Below the pieces are notes generated by a model. It made no database searches and was not told the origin of the DNA. It was given only the letters and a program-made list of their open reading frames with translations. This document shows positions 9,689 to 18,793 of a stretch of 64,000 nucleotides of DNA, in pieces. The number at the start of each line of letters is the position of its first letter. Within the stretch, counting starts at the first letter, position 1. The position numbers were made by a program, and so were the translations under genes. The DNA lies in NCBI GenBank assembly GCA_910587815.1, contig CAJUNK010000008.1, forward strand, positions 1-64,000. The letters run 5' to 3'. The stretch comes from Candidatus Gastranaerophilales bacterium. Its GTDB lineage: Bacteria > Cyanobacteriota > Vampirovibrionia > Gastranaerophilales > Gastranaerophilaceae.

Positions 9689-10570
9689 ATGCAAAATATA
9701 TTTAAAAAATCCTTTGATATCATTAAAGACAGCCCGTTTTTAACGCTTTATTTTGTTTTATATTTAATTGCCATATTTTTAATAATCCCAACAATGCTAT
9801 TAAGTAAAAATATGCTGATTTCTGCAATAATCATTGTGCTTTTAATGCTTTTAACCTGCGCATTTTTAGCAGGATGGTTTAATATGATAAAAACATCTGT
9901 TATTTCATATAAAAAAGATAAAACTCCTGAAGAAAAATTAAACGATGCAATAAAATTAAAAGATGGCTTCTTTTCAGGAGTTGCAAGTTATATTTTGCCT
10001 GTAATAATTGGTTTTATAGTTTTTATTGGACTTTTGTACCTCCATTCTTATGTATCTGACATAATATTCGGCAAAATTGATGATGTTTTGTATAATCTTT
10101 CAAAATATGCAAATGACCCTGCTGCATTCAAAAATTATTTTATAAGTCTTCCTGATACAACTTGGAATGTAATATTCAAAAAGAGCTTGTTCACATACAT
10201 TGCATGCAGTTTTATTACACTTGCATTTTTATACTGGGCATCAAGCCTTTATTTAAACTGCAAAAATTCCATAAACCCAATCGCTGCGGCTTTTAATGCT
10301 ATAAAGCTTATGTTCTGTAAATTTTATGAAACAATCTTAATATTTATTTTATTAATGGTTGTAAACTTTATATTAATGTTTTTGCAGGCATTTTTTATAG
10401 AAAATGTCATTATATCTTTTATTACAATGATTTTAAGAATTTATTTTGCAGCCTACATTGTTGTATTAATCTTTGCTTTATATGAAAATAAGGTTAATGA
10501 AAACAAAGCGCTTGCCATTGATTGTAATAACGGGCCCAACAGCATCGGGCAAAACGACACTTGCAATTAA
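9689..10570 (+). CDS. Multi-pass membrane protein of unknown function
   Basis: About 293 residues with five to six hydrophobic helices (near 20-40, 45-70, 105-130, 165-190, 220-245 and 250-275) and a lysine-rich cytoplasmic loop (SYKKDKTPEEKLNDAIKLKD). The pattern of paired helices around a soluble loop is like the glycerophosphodiesterase/DUF975-type integral membrane proteins, but no diagnostic motif is visible. The ATG at 9689 follows GGATAG, a spacing seen at other genes here; a TTG at 9677 is an alternative. It overlaps the start of miaA by 74 bases, so the two are probably expressed together. Confidence 0.6.
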   Translation: MQNIFKKSFDIIKDSPFLTLYFVLYLIAIFLIIPTMLLSKNMLISAIIIVLLMLLTCAFLAGWFNMIKTSVISYKKDKTPEEKLNDAIKLKDGFFSGVASYILPVIIGFIVFIGLLYLHSYVSDIIFGKIDDVLYNLSKYANDPAAFKNYFISLPDTTWNVIFKKSLFTYIACSFITLAFLYWASSLYLNCKNSINPIAAAFNAIKLMFCKFYETILIFILLMVVNFILMFLQAFFIENVIISFITMILRIYFAAYIVVLIFALYENKVNENKALAIDCNNGPNSIGQNDTCN

Positions 10571-11414
10571 CCTTGCAAAAAAGCTTGGTGCTGAAATAAT
10601 TTCAGCAGATTCCAGATGCGTTTATAAAGGGCTTGATATTGTAAGTGCAAAACCAACCCCTGATGAAATGCAGGGGGTGCCTCATCATCTAATAAATATT
10701 ATGGAACCATTAAATGAACCATACAGCGCAGGTGATTTTGTATCCGATGCAAAAAAATGCATAAATGAAATTCAGGGCAAAGGTAAACCTGTGATAATTT
10801 CAGGGGGCACATGGTTTTATATAAAGTGTTTATTGGATAAAGAAGAATTGCCTGAAATTTCAAGTGATAAAAATTATCGTGCGCATCTTGAAACCTTTGA
10901 TAACAATACCCTTTGGAAGATGCTTGAAAATATTGATAAAAAAAGAGCAGATGAAATTCACCCAAATAATAAAGAGCGTGTTATAAGAGCCCTGGAAATG
11001 GCGCATATTTCAGGGGGTAAGGTTTCAAAGATAGAAAGAAAATTAAACACAAAATATGATGCCCTTTGGTTTGCAAACGATTTTATAGATAATGAAAACC
11101 GCCCAAAACTATATAATAGAATAAATCAAAGGGTAGATATTATGATAAATAACGGCCTTTATGATGAATGGAAAAAGATAAAAACAAAATATGATAGAAC
11201 AAAGGTTTTAGAAAACACTATAGGATACAAAGAATTTTTTGAACTTGAAGATAAAATTTATTCAAACATTGATGAAAGCGTTGAAAAAATTAAACAAAGA
11301 ACAAGAAATTTTGCAAAAAGACAACTGACATACTTTAAATCAGAATCAAGAATTAAAAAAATTAAAGATGAAGATGAAATTTTAACCATATTAAAGAATT
11401 CAGGCAATTTTTAA
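10497..11414 (+). CDS. miaA: tRNA dimethylallyltransferase MiaA
   Basis: About 305 residues. It transfers a dimethylallyl group to N6 of A37 in tRNAs reading U-starting codons. It has P-loop GPTASGKTT, the ISADSRCVYKGLDIVSAKPT motif, GVPHHLINI, FVSDAKKCI, the ISGGTWFYIKCLL loop and the C-terminal RTRNFAKRQLTYFK segment. The usual glutamine of the ADSxQVYRG motif is a cysteine here. The start at 10497 follows AAGG and lies within the end of the preceding membrane-protein gene; longer starts from 10473 lack a ribosome site. Confidence 0.93.
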   Translation: MKTKRLPLIVITGPTASGKTTLAINLAKKLGAEIISADSRCVYKGLDIVSAKPTPDEMQGVPHHLINIMEPLNEPYSAGDFVSDAKKCINEIQGKGKPVIISGGTWFYIKCLLDKEELPEISSDKNYRAHLETFDNNTLWKMLENIDKKRADEIHPNNKERVIRALEMAHISGGKVSKIERKLNTKYDALWFANDFIDNENRPKLYNRINQRVDIMINNGLYDEWKKIKTKYDRTKVLENTIGYKEFFELEDKIYSNIDESVEKIKQRTRNFAKRQLTYFKSESRIKKIKDEDEILTILKNSGNF

Positions 11415-11465
11415 AGGCTTTTTGTTTTATATAAAGTAACTTAAAAAGTGTAAGGTTAAAAAATT

Positions 11466-12350
11466 ATGACACTAGGGACATTGGGCCTAAATTCAAATAT
11501 CCAGCCGCAGGCAGCTTATCAAATGCCGCAAACACAGGCTGCATCTTATACACAACCTTATTCACAACCCTTAGAACAGGCACAAACCGGCATGCCATAT
11601 AAAGAACCTAACAATATACAATTCAGCCCGCAAATGGCGCCTGCCACACAAATCCAAGCCTTACAGTCAAATCAATTGAAACAATTAGAAGAATTAAATA
11701 AATTAAGTGCACAAAATGCATACGGCGCGCAATATAATATGGCAGATACAAACATAAATGCAAAAACGCCAAATATCCAAAATACGCAGGTTCAAGATAC
11801 CCAAAACCCTGCCGCCCAAAGCCTTAGCTTGGCCGGAGCCGAAGATATAACAGGTAAAAACCCCGATACACAAAACATTACAAACCAAAACTCAGTTGGG
11901 CAAAATTCCGCAGGACAAAATTCCAATATACAAATAGATGAAACGTTAAAAAATGCGTTGCATGCGCCTTTTGATTCATCTTTAAATGCGCAAATGCCTG
12001 CCCCTGAAATAAAAAATGACAAAAACTCTATGCAAAATAACGGGCAAAACAATGAAACAAATAGTACATTGGAAAATAACAAGCAAGATAAAAATTACAA
12101 AGAATTGCCTCATTTAAATGTAGGCGTTGTGGATGGACCAAGCAAACATTCTAAAACACCCGTAACGGATTCATTAAATAGAAAATCTATAGAAAAACCA
12201 AAAACAAAACTTCCAGCCGCCACAAATAAAAAATCTTTCACAGCAGGAAGCTTGAGCAATTTATGTGCTCTAGGCGCATTTAGCATAGTTTCCATTCTTT
12301 TTGTTCCAAAAGGAATATCAAAAATCTTAAAATTAATCAAGCATAAATAG
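11466..12350 (+). CDS. Q/N-rich protein with C-terminal membrane anchor
   Basis: A 294-residue low-complexity protein rich in Gln, Asn, Pro and Ala (repeated QNS, NTQ and AGQNS units). A short hydrophobic segment near residues 265-285 (LGAFSIVSILFVPKGISKIL) and a basic tail KLIKHK follow. This looks like a C-tail anchored protein with a disordered cytoplasmic or surface region. The composition resembles the Q-rich tail of the protein at 13109, suggesting a common lineage-specific family. No catalytic domain is recognisable and no function is assigned. Confidence 0.6.
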   Translation: MTLGTLGLNSNIQPQAAYQMPQTQAASYTQPYSQPLEQAQTGMPYKEPNNIQFSPQMAPATQIQALQSNQLKQLEELNKLSAQNAYGAQYNMADTNINAKTPNIQNTQVQDTQNPAAQSLSLAGAEDITGKNPDTQNITNQNSVGQNSAGQNSNIQIDETLKNALHAPFDSSLNAQMPAPEIKNDKNSMQNNGQNNETNSTLENNKQDKNYKELPHLNVGVVDGPSKHSKTPVTDSLNRKSIEKPKTKLPAATNKKSFTAGSLSNLCALGAFSIVSILFVPKGISKILKLIKHK

Positions 12351-12431
12351 TATTTTACTTGCTTAAATCTTATGTTATAACCTATAATAAATCTGTCAGG
12401 TATAATATTTGATTAAGAAAGATTAATTTTT

Positions 12432-13052
12432 ATGAAAAAATGCGGATTTAAATATGGTTTAAAAGGTGGTTTCACATTAGCTGAAACATTAATAGCACTA
12501 ACTATCATAGGAATTTGCGCAGCTATGACAATTCCTACATTGCAAAATTTAAATAGCACCACATCACAAACAGAAATTAGTGTTCTTGCAAAAAAAACAA
12601 TTACAAATTTTTCTGATGCAACAGCACAAATATTGATGAATCATTCCAAAACAAGAAAAATGAGCGGAATTTATAAGCTTGGCAGCACAACAACAATTTG
12701 CAGCGATGAATCTTGCCTTTTTGACTTGTATGGAAAATATGTAAACATCGCTAAAGAAATAAATAAAGCAGACATTCCTGAAAATACTAATTTTGCAGGG
12801 ACCAAATTTGGTGTACTATCTAATGGTGTAATTTTCGGACTTACATACGATAATACTTGCAAAACAACAAGAGATTCAATGGTGTCACTTCCTGAAGGTG
12901 CACTTACAAAAGGTGAAAATCTTTGCGGATACATTTATTATGATGCAAATGGCAAAAAAGGTCCAAACGTGGATGGTAAGGATAGATTCACAATTCCAAT
13001 CTTTAAAACAGGCATAAAACTATTATCGGCAAAATCTAGTAGTACAAAATAG
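12432..13052 (+). CDS. Type IV prepilin-like protein
   Basis: A 206-residue protein with a classic class III signal: a basic leader of 13 residues, cleavage between G and F, then FTLAETLIALTIIGICAAMTI with Glu at +5. The globular part has cysteines (TICSDESCLF, DNTCKTT, NLCGYI) that may form disulphides, and a DANGKKGPNVDGKDRFTIPIF stretch. A very similar phrase, DVNGSQKPNVVGRDVFFF, occurs in the prepilin at 59636, so the two share a C-terminal domain. It likely forms part of a type IV pilus or pseudopilus; no assembly genes lie nearby. A bidirectional terminator follows. Confidence 0.8.
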   Translation: MKKCGFKYGLKGGFTLAETLIALTIIGICAAMTIPTLQNLNSTTSQTEISVLAKKTITNFSDATAQILMNHSKTRKMSGIYKLGSTTTICSDESCLFDLYGKYVNIAKEINKADIPENTNFAGTKFGVLSNGVIFGLTYDNTCKTTRDSMVSLPEGALTKGENLCGYIYYDANGKKGPNVDGKDRFTIPIFKTGIKLLSAKSSSTK

Positions 13053-13080
13053 TTAAACAAAAATTTTAAATAAAAAACTT

Positions 13081-13106
13081 AAAAGCTGTCTAAAAAGACA
13101 GCTTTT
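13081..13106. terminator. Bidirectional terminator
   Basis: AAAAGCTGTC and GACAGCTTTT form a 10-bp hairpin with A-tracts and T-tracts on both sides. It lies between the convergent genes ending at 13052 and 13109 and can stop both transcripts. Confidence 0.85.
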
Positions 13107-13108
13107 GT

Positions 13109-15322
13109 TTATAAAATCTTCCATGCATCTGCTTCTGCTTTGTCTGCCTTAGATAACATATTAATAACATTTTGATTTGTAATTTGTTCAGGTTTTATGC
13201 TGTTTTGTAATGTATCACCTGTAGTGTAATTAAACGGTTTTGAAGATGGTATATATGTTCTTACAGGTTCTTTTGGCTCATCTTTTTGGGTTTGATTCAC
13301 ATTGCTGATATTTTGTGCATTTTGTGAAATTTGTTGACTATTTTGGTTCATGCCTGAATTTATTCTGTTATTTGGATTATTTATATATTTTTGAAGTAAA
13401 TCGCTTTGTGTACCATTTTGCTGCATGCCGGACTTTGTCTGAATTTGCCCGTTTTGCATACTGTTTTGGCCTTGTGTATTTTGCTGTGCCTGCTGTCCAT
13501 TATTTGATGCATCGTCAGGAATGGATGCAATTAACTGAAGTAAAAGTATAGGATTTTGTTGAATTTGGGCCATAATTTGAGGATCGCTTTGGATTGCTTG
13601 TATAATTTCAGGATGTGCTTCAAGTTTTGCCATCAGCTGTTCTTCAGTCATACCTAAATTTTTAATGGCTTCATCTTGCGCTTTTTTGGCTTCTTCTTCC
13701 TGCTTCTTCTTAGCTTCAGCCTCAGCATCATAAGGTTTCCCAAATATCTTGTGGGTAAGTGCGGTTATCGGTTTTGCAATTAAAGGAGATATCACAAACA
13801 TAACCGCTGCAAATCTTAAAGCACCTCCGCCTTTGGTTTTTAATGCATATTTGGCTTTAGATAATGTATCTGTAATTTTATTTCCATTTTCTTTTATAAA
13901 TGGCATAACCGTTTCTGCCTTATAGCCGCCGCCAAGAACTTTACCAATAAATTTAAACGGTTTTTGATACCATTTTGAATTTCCTTTAAATATCTTTTTA
14001 ATGTTGCCAAGTTCAGCCTGATATTGAACACCATCAAGGCCTCCAGCCTTTATTTTATCATTCAGTGATTTAACGCTTTGTCTAAAGTGTTCTACATTTA
14101 TAACCTGTCTGTCACCCTTTGCAAGGTTAGATAAATCTTTACCTTCCAAACCAAGTTTTTTCAATAGTTCAGGACTCTTTTCAACCTGTTTTAAGAATTC
14201 TTTATCAACTTCTCCTGACATACCAAGATATTTTAAACTACCGCCAATTGATGCCAAAGATTTTGTAGTATATGGCATTGTCATAAAGAATGCAGCCTGC
14301 GGCACCATTTCATCCATAAAGGTAGAAAGTTTTTGCCCCTCTGGTGCATCCATTGCCTTTTTAATAGCGTTTGCAACAATTGCAGCCTGTATCAACGGAG
14401 CCACTTTACCGCCAACAACACAACTTGTAAGCCCTTCTGTGGCAGAGCTTGATATATAGGTTAAGTTCTTTCCTAATGCAGTTTTTGCAGAACTTGTTTT
14501 CGCCAATGCTTTATATTTATTTGCAATGCTTGAACCAGGCATTTTAACTTCAAAAATCCTCAAAGGGTTGAACTTTCCTGTCATCGGAAGCTTAATACCA
14601 AAAGGAAGATTGAAATGGCTAATCTTGAATGTTTCACCTGATTTTGCAAAAGTTTCCATAATATCATTCACAACTTTTGCATTTTCTTTGCCCAAAGGAT
14701 TTGTTGCAATATTTTGGAATTTATCAATTATTTGAGAAGCATTCATGCCCTTAAAATCATCTAACTTACCAAAAAGATTAACAAGTTTTTTCTCATCAAA
14801 CCTTTTTACGGCATTCATAATATCATCATTGAACAATCTGCCTGCCATACCGTTGCCTTGGCTTATAGCCATAGAATTTTCATATTTAAATGGCGTTTTA
14901 AATGCAGCAGCAAGGTCAAATTTGCCTGTTAACATTTTTGCAGCATTTTCTGTTCCTGATTTTAAACCATTAGAAGCCTTGCCTAATAGTCCAAATGAAA
15001 CTTTATTTAAACCTGAAGATAACGTATCGCCAAATTTTGTAACTTTACCAAGTAAAGATTTATCCCACTCGCCTGCGGTTACTTTATCTAATAAGCTTCT
15101 AAGGCCGATAAAACCGCCCCAAATGCCAACAGTCATAGCGCCTGTTTTTAAATCCGTTGATTTAGATGTTACCATCTGAACGGTGGAATTGTTTTCAAAA
15201 GTATCCTGAGCATCAAAATTTTGGATGTTTTCAGGCAATTTTTGTACAACCTGCTGGGGTGCTACATCTTTTATAGCCCCGTACGATATATTTTGCATTT
15301 GCGGTTGAAAGCCTTGAACCAT
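13109..15322 (-). CDS. Large lineage-specific protein with Q/N-rich tail
   Basis: A 737-residue protein of unrecognised family. The first 50 residues are Q-rich. Residues about 60-400 are helical and glycine/alanine-rich with weakly hydrophobic stretches. A hydrophobic segment (FAAVMFVISPLIAKPITALT) lies near 510-530, followed by a charged coiled-coil (AEAEAKKKQEEEAKKAQDEA), a PQIMAQIQQNPILLLQLIAS repeat and a disordered Gln/Asn-rich tail. No signal peptide is evident. It starts with ATG after AATTCATG-type context and is monocistronic. It may be a large membrane-associated scaffold; nothing more can be said from sequence. Confidence 0.6.
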   Translation of the reverse strand: MVQGFQPQMQNISYGAIKDVAPQQVVQKLPENIQNFDAQDTFENNSTVQMVTSKSTDLKTGAMTVGIWGGFIGLRSLLDKVTAGEWDKSLLGKVTKFGDTLSSGLNKVSFGLLGKASNGLKSGTENAAKMLTGKFDLAAAFKTPFKYENSMAISQGNGMAGRLFNDDIMNAVKRFDEKKLVNLFGKLDDFKGMNASQIIDKFQNIATNPLGKENAKVVNDIMETFAKSGETFKISHFNLPFGIKLPMTGKFNPLRIFEVKMPGSSIANKYKALAKTSSAKTALGKNLTYISSSATEGLTSCVVGGKVAPLIQAAIVANAIKKAMDAPEGQKLSTFMDEMVPQAAFFMTMPYTTKSLASIGGSLKYLGMSGEVDKEFLKQVEKSPELLKKLGLEGKDLSNLAKGDRQVINVEHFRQSVKSLNDKIKAGGLDGVQYQAELGNIKKIFKGNSKWYQKPFKFIGKVLGGGYKAETVMPFIKENGNKITDTLSKAKYALKTKGGGALRFAAVMFVISPLIAKPITALTHKIFGKPYDAEAEAKKKQEEEAKKAQDEAIKNLGMTEEQLMAKLEAHPEIIQAIQSDPQIMAQIQQNPILLLQLIASIPDDASNNGQQAQQNTQGQNSMQNGQIQTKSGMQQNGTQSDLLQKYINNPNNRINSGMNQNSQQISQNAQNISNVNQTQKDEPKEPVRTYIPSSKPFNYTTGDTLQNSIKPEQITNQNVINMLSKADKAEADAWKIL

Positions 15323-15464
15323 GAATTGTCCTCGTTTTGAAACGTTTTAATATATATAAATAAACACAAAATCTAAAAAATTATTTACTAATAGTAACAT
15401 TTCTTAATAATTAATATTATGTGATATAATTAAATAACAGAAAGACTTTTTTAGGATAGAAAAA

Positions 15465-16271
15465 TTGAAAATTGTAGTATGCGTAAAACAGGTGCCTGAC
15501 ACAAATGATGTCAAATGGAGCAAAGAAAATAACATCATAAGAGAAGGTCTTATCAATATAATAAATCCTTATGATGAATATGCGATAGCTACTGCTTTAG
15601 ATATTAAAAAAATCTGCCCTGATAGCGAAATAATTTTGCTTTCTATGGGACCAAACTGCGCAAAAGATGTACTTGAATATGGCCTTGCAATGGGTGCAGA
15701 TTCTGCAATTCATCTTTGTGATAAAAAATTTTCAGGGGCAGACACTTCTGCCACAAGTAAAACCTTGGCTTGCGCCATAAAAAATGTTATTAAAGATTTT
15801 GATATCATAATAACAGGCCAATTTGCAATAGATGGAGATACAGCTCAAACAGGCCCTTCCATTGCACATCAATTATGTTTACCTGTTTTAACTTATGTTA
15901 AAAAAATTATAGATGCCGACAGTGATAACCTCACTGTAAGATATGAAAATGAAGATGAAATAATAACTGCAAAAACCACAACACCATGTGTGCTTTGCGT
16001 TTTAAAAAATTGCGCAGATTTAAACGAACCTAAAATTAATGATTATATAAGAGCACAAAAGAAACAAATTAAAGTTTTATGCGCTGATGACATTCAAGCA
16101 AACCCTGAAAATGTTGGTATAAAAGGTTCACCTACATTTGTACAGCGAGCATTTCGGCCAGAAATCAAAAGATGGTGCAAAAAAGTAAAATATAATTTCT
16201 CAAAAGAAATCCTATCACATGTTATAGAAGAAAATAAGGTAGAAAATGGGGAAGAAAAAAAAGAACAATAA
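15465..16271 (+). CDS. etfB: Electron transfer flavoprotein beta subunit
   Basis: A 268-residue EtfB: KIVVCVKQVPDTNDVKW at the N-terminus, NPYDEYAI, a GADSAIHLCDKKFSGADTSATSKTLA segment, and IITGQFAIDGDTAQTGPSIAHQL for AMP/FAD contacts. With EtfA it forms a heterodimer carrying electrons from acyl-CoA or other dehydrogenases to a quinone or ferredoxin acceptor. The start is a TTG at 15465, preceded by AGGATAGAAAAA; no better ATG is available. It overlaps etfA by 26 bases. No acyl-CoA dehydrogenase gene is adjacent, so the partner dehydrogenase is unknown. Confidence 0.93.
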   Translation: MKIVVCVKQVPDTNDVKWSKENNIIREGLINIINPYDEYAIATALDIKKICPDSEIILLSMGPNCAKDVLEYGLAMGADSAIHLCDKKFSGADTSATSKTLACAIKNVIKDFDIIITGQFAIDGDTAQTGPSIAHQLCLPVLTYVKKIIDADSDNLTVRYENEDEIITAKTTTPCVLCVLKNCADLNEPKINDYIRAQKKQIKVLCADDIQANPENVGIKGSPTFVQRAFRPEIKRWCKKVKYNFSKEILSHVIEENKVENGEEKKEQ

Positions 16272-17349
16272 TTCAAATAATGCAACCAATATTGAAAATA
16301 ATACAAAAGTTGAAAACGCAACTTCAAAAGAAATTTTCGTATTTGGCCAAACTATAAAACATGATAATGGCACAATACTCCATTCTGTCACTTTGGAACT
16401 TTTAAATGCTGCACAGGAATTATCAAAACATTATGATAAAAAATTAAAGGTTTCATCTGTTCTTTGTTCTACAGAAAATATTGATAATTTTGATGAAATC
16501 AAAAAAACCTTATATCAAAAAGGTGCAGATAAGGTTTATATTATAAAAAATGAAAAAATTAAAAACCATATAGGAATTGCAAAAGCCATATCAGAACTTT
16601 GTGAAAACAAAAAACCTGAAATATTTTTGATAGGCGCCACAACCTTAGGCAGAACAATAGCGCCTTTAATATCTTCAAAGCTTGATACGGGCCTTACGGC
16701 AGACTGCACAAAACTTGAGATTACAAATTTTAAAGATGAAAAAAAACTTGTAGCTTCAAGACCAACATTTGGAGGGCAGTTGATGGCATCAATTTTATGC
16801 AAAAAAACCCCGCAAATGGCAACTGTCCGTCCTTCAGTTTTAAAAAAAACGGATGAAATTTATAAAAATGATGGAGAATTTGAAGAATTTTACCCAAATT
16901 TTGAAGACTTTAATGATCCCATTACAATTTTAAACCGTGAAAAAAATAATAATAAATTCTCTTCTTCGCTAGAAAATGCCCAAATTATTGTAGCAGGTGG
17001 AAAAGGATTAAAAACAGAAGAAAATTTTGAAAAATTAAAAAGATTTGCAAATTTAATGGGTGCTGCATACGCAGGCTCAAGAGGTGCTGTTGATATGGGG
17101 CTTATTGATAAAGAATATCAAATAGGCCAAACAGGAAAAACTGTGGCTCCAAGAGTTTATATAGCCTTTGGAATATCAGGTGCCATACATCATATTGTGG
17201 GCATAAATAATGCAAAAAAAATTATTGCAGTAAATAATGATGAACATGCACCAATATTTGAAAATGCTGATGTTGCAATAGTGGAAGATGCCACACGGGT
17301 TTTAGATGAATTAATTGAAGAACTTGAAGATAGGATGCCTGAAAAATAA
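16246..17349 (+). CDS. etfA: Electron transfer flavoprotein alpha subunit
   Basis: A 367-residue EtfA with a lysine/asparagine-rich N-terminal extension of about 25 residues. It has EIFLIGATTLGRTIAPLISSKL, SRPTFGGQLMASILC, and the C-terminal FAD domain motif IIVAGGKGLKT, GSRGAVDMGL, IGQTGKTVAPRVYIAFGISG and AVNNDEHAPIFENADVAIVED. It pairs with the overlapping etfB. Immediately after its stop codon, on the same strand, comes a small-peptide element (peptide gene 17416) whose 5' part begins within a few bases of the etfA stop. Confidence 0.93.
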   Translation: MGKKKKNNNSNNATNIENNTKVENATSKEIFVFGQTIKHDNGTILHSVTLELLNAAQELSKHYDKKLKVSSVLCSTENIDNFDEIKKTLYQKGADKVYIIKNEKIKNHIGIAKAISELCENKKPEIFLIGATTLGRTIAPLISSKLDTGLTADCTKLEITNFKDEKKLVASRPTFGGQLMASILCKKTPQMATVRPSVLKKTDEIYKNDGEFEEFYPNFEDFNDPITILNREKNNNKFSSSLENAQIIVAGGKGLKTEENFEKLKRFANLMGAAYAGSRGAVDMGLIDKEYQIGQTGKTVAPRVYIAFGISGAIHHIVGINNAKKIIAVNNDEHAPIFENADVAIVEDATRVLDELIEELEDRMPEK

Positions 17350-17415
17350 GGGTAGTACCGTGCCTTCTCCTGCACACGTATTTTACTAAGAAATCGGTAG
17401 GAAAGGGGCAAAAAT

Positions 17416-17481
17416 ATGATTAGCAAATTAATAATGCTATTACTAGCATTAACAACGCTAATAATAGCATACAAATTGTAA
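17416..17481 (+). CDS. 21-residue hydrophobic peptide, type I toxin-like (copy 1)
   Basis: ATG to TAA encodes 21 residues: MISK, a run LIMLLLALTTLIIA and the end YKL. This is a single short membrane helix with a basic start. A strong ribosome site AGGAAAGGGG (17399-17408) lies seven bases upstream. The 5' leader (17350-17415) folds so that this site is paired with UCCUGC/GCC upstream, around a loop containing TTTTACTAAGAAAT. Inside the gene ATGCTATTA (17434-17442) pairs with TAATAGCAT (17462-17470). Related copies lie at 37900 and 50001. A consensus promoter on the opposite strand faces it. In size and layout it resembles Ibs/Sib or Fst-type toxins; toxicity is inferred. Confidence 0.6.
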   Translation: MISKLIMLLLALTTLIIAYKL

Positions 17482-17538
17482 TCATAGGGTACTATGCAAA
17501 ACCGCAATCAAACTGCACTTGGTTGGGGCTTTCCCCTA
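17424..17538 (-). ncRNA. Predicted antisense RNA to peptide copy 1
   Basis: Transcription from the promoter at 17546-17573 would start near 17538, pass through the GGGG-AAAG-CCCC hairpin (17524-17536), cover the 3' half of the peptide gene, and stop at hairpin 17470-17434 followed by TATTAATTTG. The predicted length is about 115 nt. Start and end are inferred from promoter spacing and hairpin position, not measured. Confidence 0.5.
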
Positions 17539-17545
17539 TATTCAT

Positions 17546-17573
17546 ATTATATACTAACTTTTGAATTTTTCAA
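17546..17573 (-). promoter_or_regulatory. Antisense promoter, copy 1
   Basis: Reading on the minus strand: TTGAAA (17573-17568), 16 bp, TATAAT (17551-17546). Copies 2, 3 and 4 carry the same -35/-10 pair with the same 16-bp spacing in the same relative place. This is the strongest argument that the antisense transcript is real. Confidence 0.65.
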
Positions 17574-17587
17574 TTACAAAATCAAAA

Positions 17588-18688
17588 CTACTTTGTCTCC
17601 ATTGCGGCAAGTTTTTTATACAATTCAAGTTCATTATCAGAAATGGTTTTTGGAAGCACAATTGAAATTTTAACATTCAAATTGCCTCTGCCGCCATCTT
17701 TTTTTGGCAACCCAAGCTCTTTCAAACGAAGCATTTTGCCACTGCTTGTTTTTTCTGGGATTGTGATTGTAACTTTGCCATCAGGGGTCTGAATTTCTTT
17801 TTTACCCCCCAAAACTGCAACAGGTGGCGTAATTTCAATGGTCTTGATTAAATCATCACCATCCACAGTAAAATTAGAATCTTTAATTTTTATTGTTAAA
17901 TATAAATCACCTTTATTTCCAAAATCATCATTCCTGCCTTCATTTTTCAGGCGAATTTTTTGACCTTCTTTTATAGATTTTGGAATTTTGACAGATAAGT
18001 TTTTTGAATTTTTTTCAATACCTGAACCTGCACAATGAGAACAAAAACTACCGCTAATATTTCCATTGCAATATTTGCATTTTTGATAGTCAGTTATTGT
18101 AATATTTTTCGTACCGCCATTTAATATATCAGACACATTTAAGACCAAATTTTGATTTATATCAAGATTTTCTTTCTGTGCCTTATTTGGATTATCACGT
18201 CTTTGAGAAGCAGTTCTTGGGTCTGAACCCATGTTTGCCCCCATATTCCCCATATTTGAATAAAAATTCCTGCCGCCACCAAACATATCTCCGCTAAAAC
18301 CTCTACCATAAGAGGTTTTTGCACCGCCGGACATTAAATCACCAAATATTGCACTGAAAAAATCAGAAAAACCACCTGCATTGCCGCCTCTTGCACCACC
18401 TGCATTTTGGGTAAATTGTGAAAAATCAAATCCATTAAATCCCGACGATGGGTCAAAATCCGAACCATTTTGAAACCCAGAACCAAGCATGTCATATCTT
18501 TGGCGTTTTTCTTTATCACCTAAAACTTCATAGGCTTCATTTATGTCTTTAAATTTTTCCTCAGCCCCTTTTTCTTTGTTTACATCAGGGTGATATTTTC
18601 TTGCAAGCTTTCTGTATGCAGATTTTATCTTCGCATCATCTGCATCGCGGCTTACTCCTAAAATTTCATAATAATCTTTATATTTCAT
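17588..18688 (-). CDS. DnaJ-family co-chaperone with half zinc finger
   Basis: A 366-residue J-domain protein. Residues 1-70 form the J domain (YEILGVSRDADDAKIKSAYR, KYHPDVNK: the HPD motif is present). A G/F-rich linker with repeated GGG/NMG units runs from 75 to 165. Then comes a short zinc-binding unit of only two motifs (CKYCNGNISGSFCSHCAGSG near 208-227), not the four CxxCxGxG motifs of true DnaJ. The C-terminal peptide-binding domains include VKIPKSIKEGQKIRLKNEGR. It stimulates Hsp70 (DnaK) ATPase on substrates. The single zinc site places it between DnaJ and CbpA. No dnaK or grpE lies in the window. Confidence 0.85.
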   Translation of the reverse strand: MKYKDYYEILGVSRDADDAKIKSAYRKLARKYHPDVNKEKGAEEKFKDINEAYEVLGDKEKRQRYDMLGSGFQNGSDFDPSSGFNGFDFSQFTQNAGGARGGNAGGFSDFFSAIFGDLMSGGAKTSYGRGFSGDMFGGGRNFYSNMGNMGANMGSDPRTASQRRDNPNKAQKENLDINQNLVLNVSDILNGGTKNITITDYQKCKYCNGNISGSFCSHCAGSGIEKNSKNLSVKIPKSIKEGQKIRLKNEGRNDDFGNKGDLYLTIKIKDSNFTVDGDDLIKTIEITPPVAVLGGKKEIQTPDGKVTITIPEKTSSGKMLRLKELGLPKKDGGRGNLNVKISIVLPKTISDNELELYKKLAAMETK

Positions 18689-18793
18689 ATTTTTATAATA
18701 AATTCATTTTGCAAAAATAATGATTTTTTTAACAATTTATTAATAATATAAACATAAATTGCAACAAATCCATCCGCCAAAAGAATATTAAGG

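Noticed and set aside
9598..9694. Longer start for the first thymidylate kinase copy
   Set aside because: It would overlap the divergent membrane gene and add a hydrophobic N-terminus not found in the family; AAGGG sits before the internal ATG.
17350..17415. GGGTAGTACC and GGGTGGTA leaders resembling the T-box antiterminator motif
   Set aside because: There is no stem I or specifier loop, no aminoacyl-tRNA synthetase or amino-acid gene follows, and the motif is at the 5' end of the element where a T-box would have it near the 3' end.
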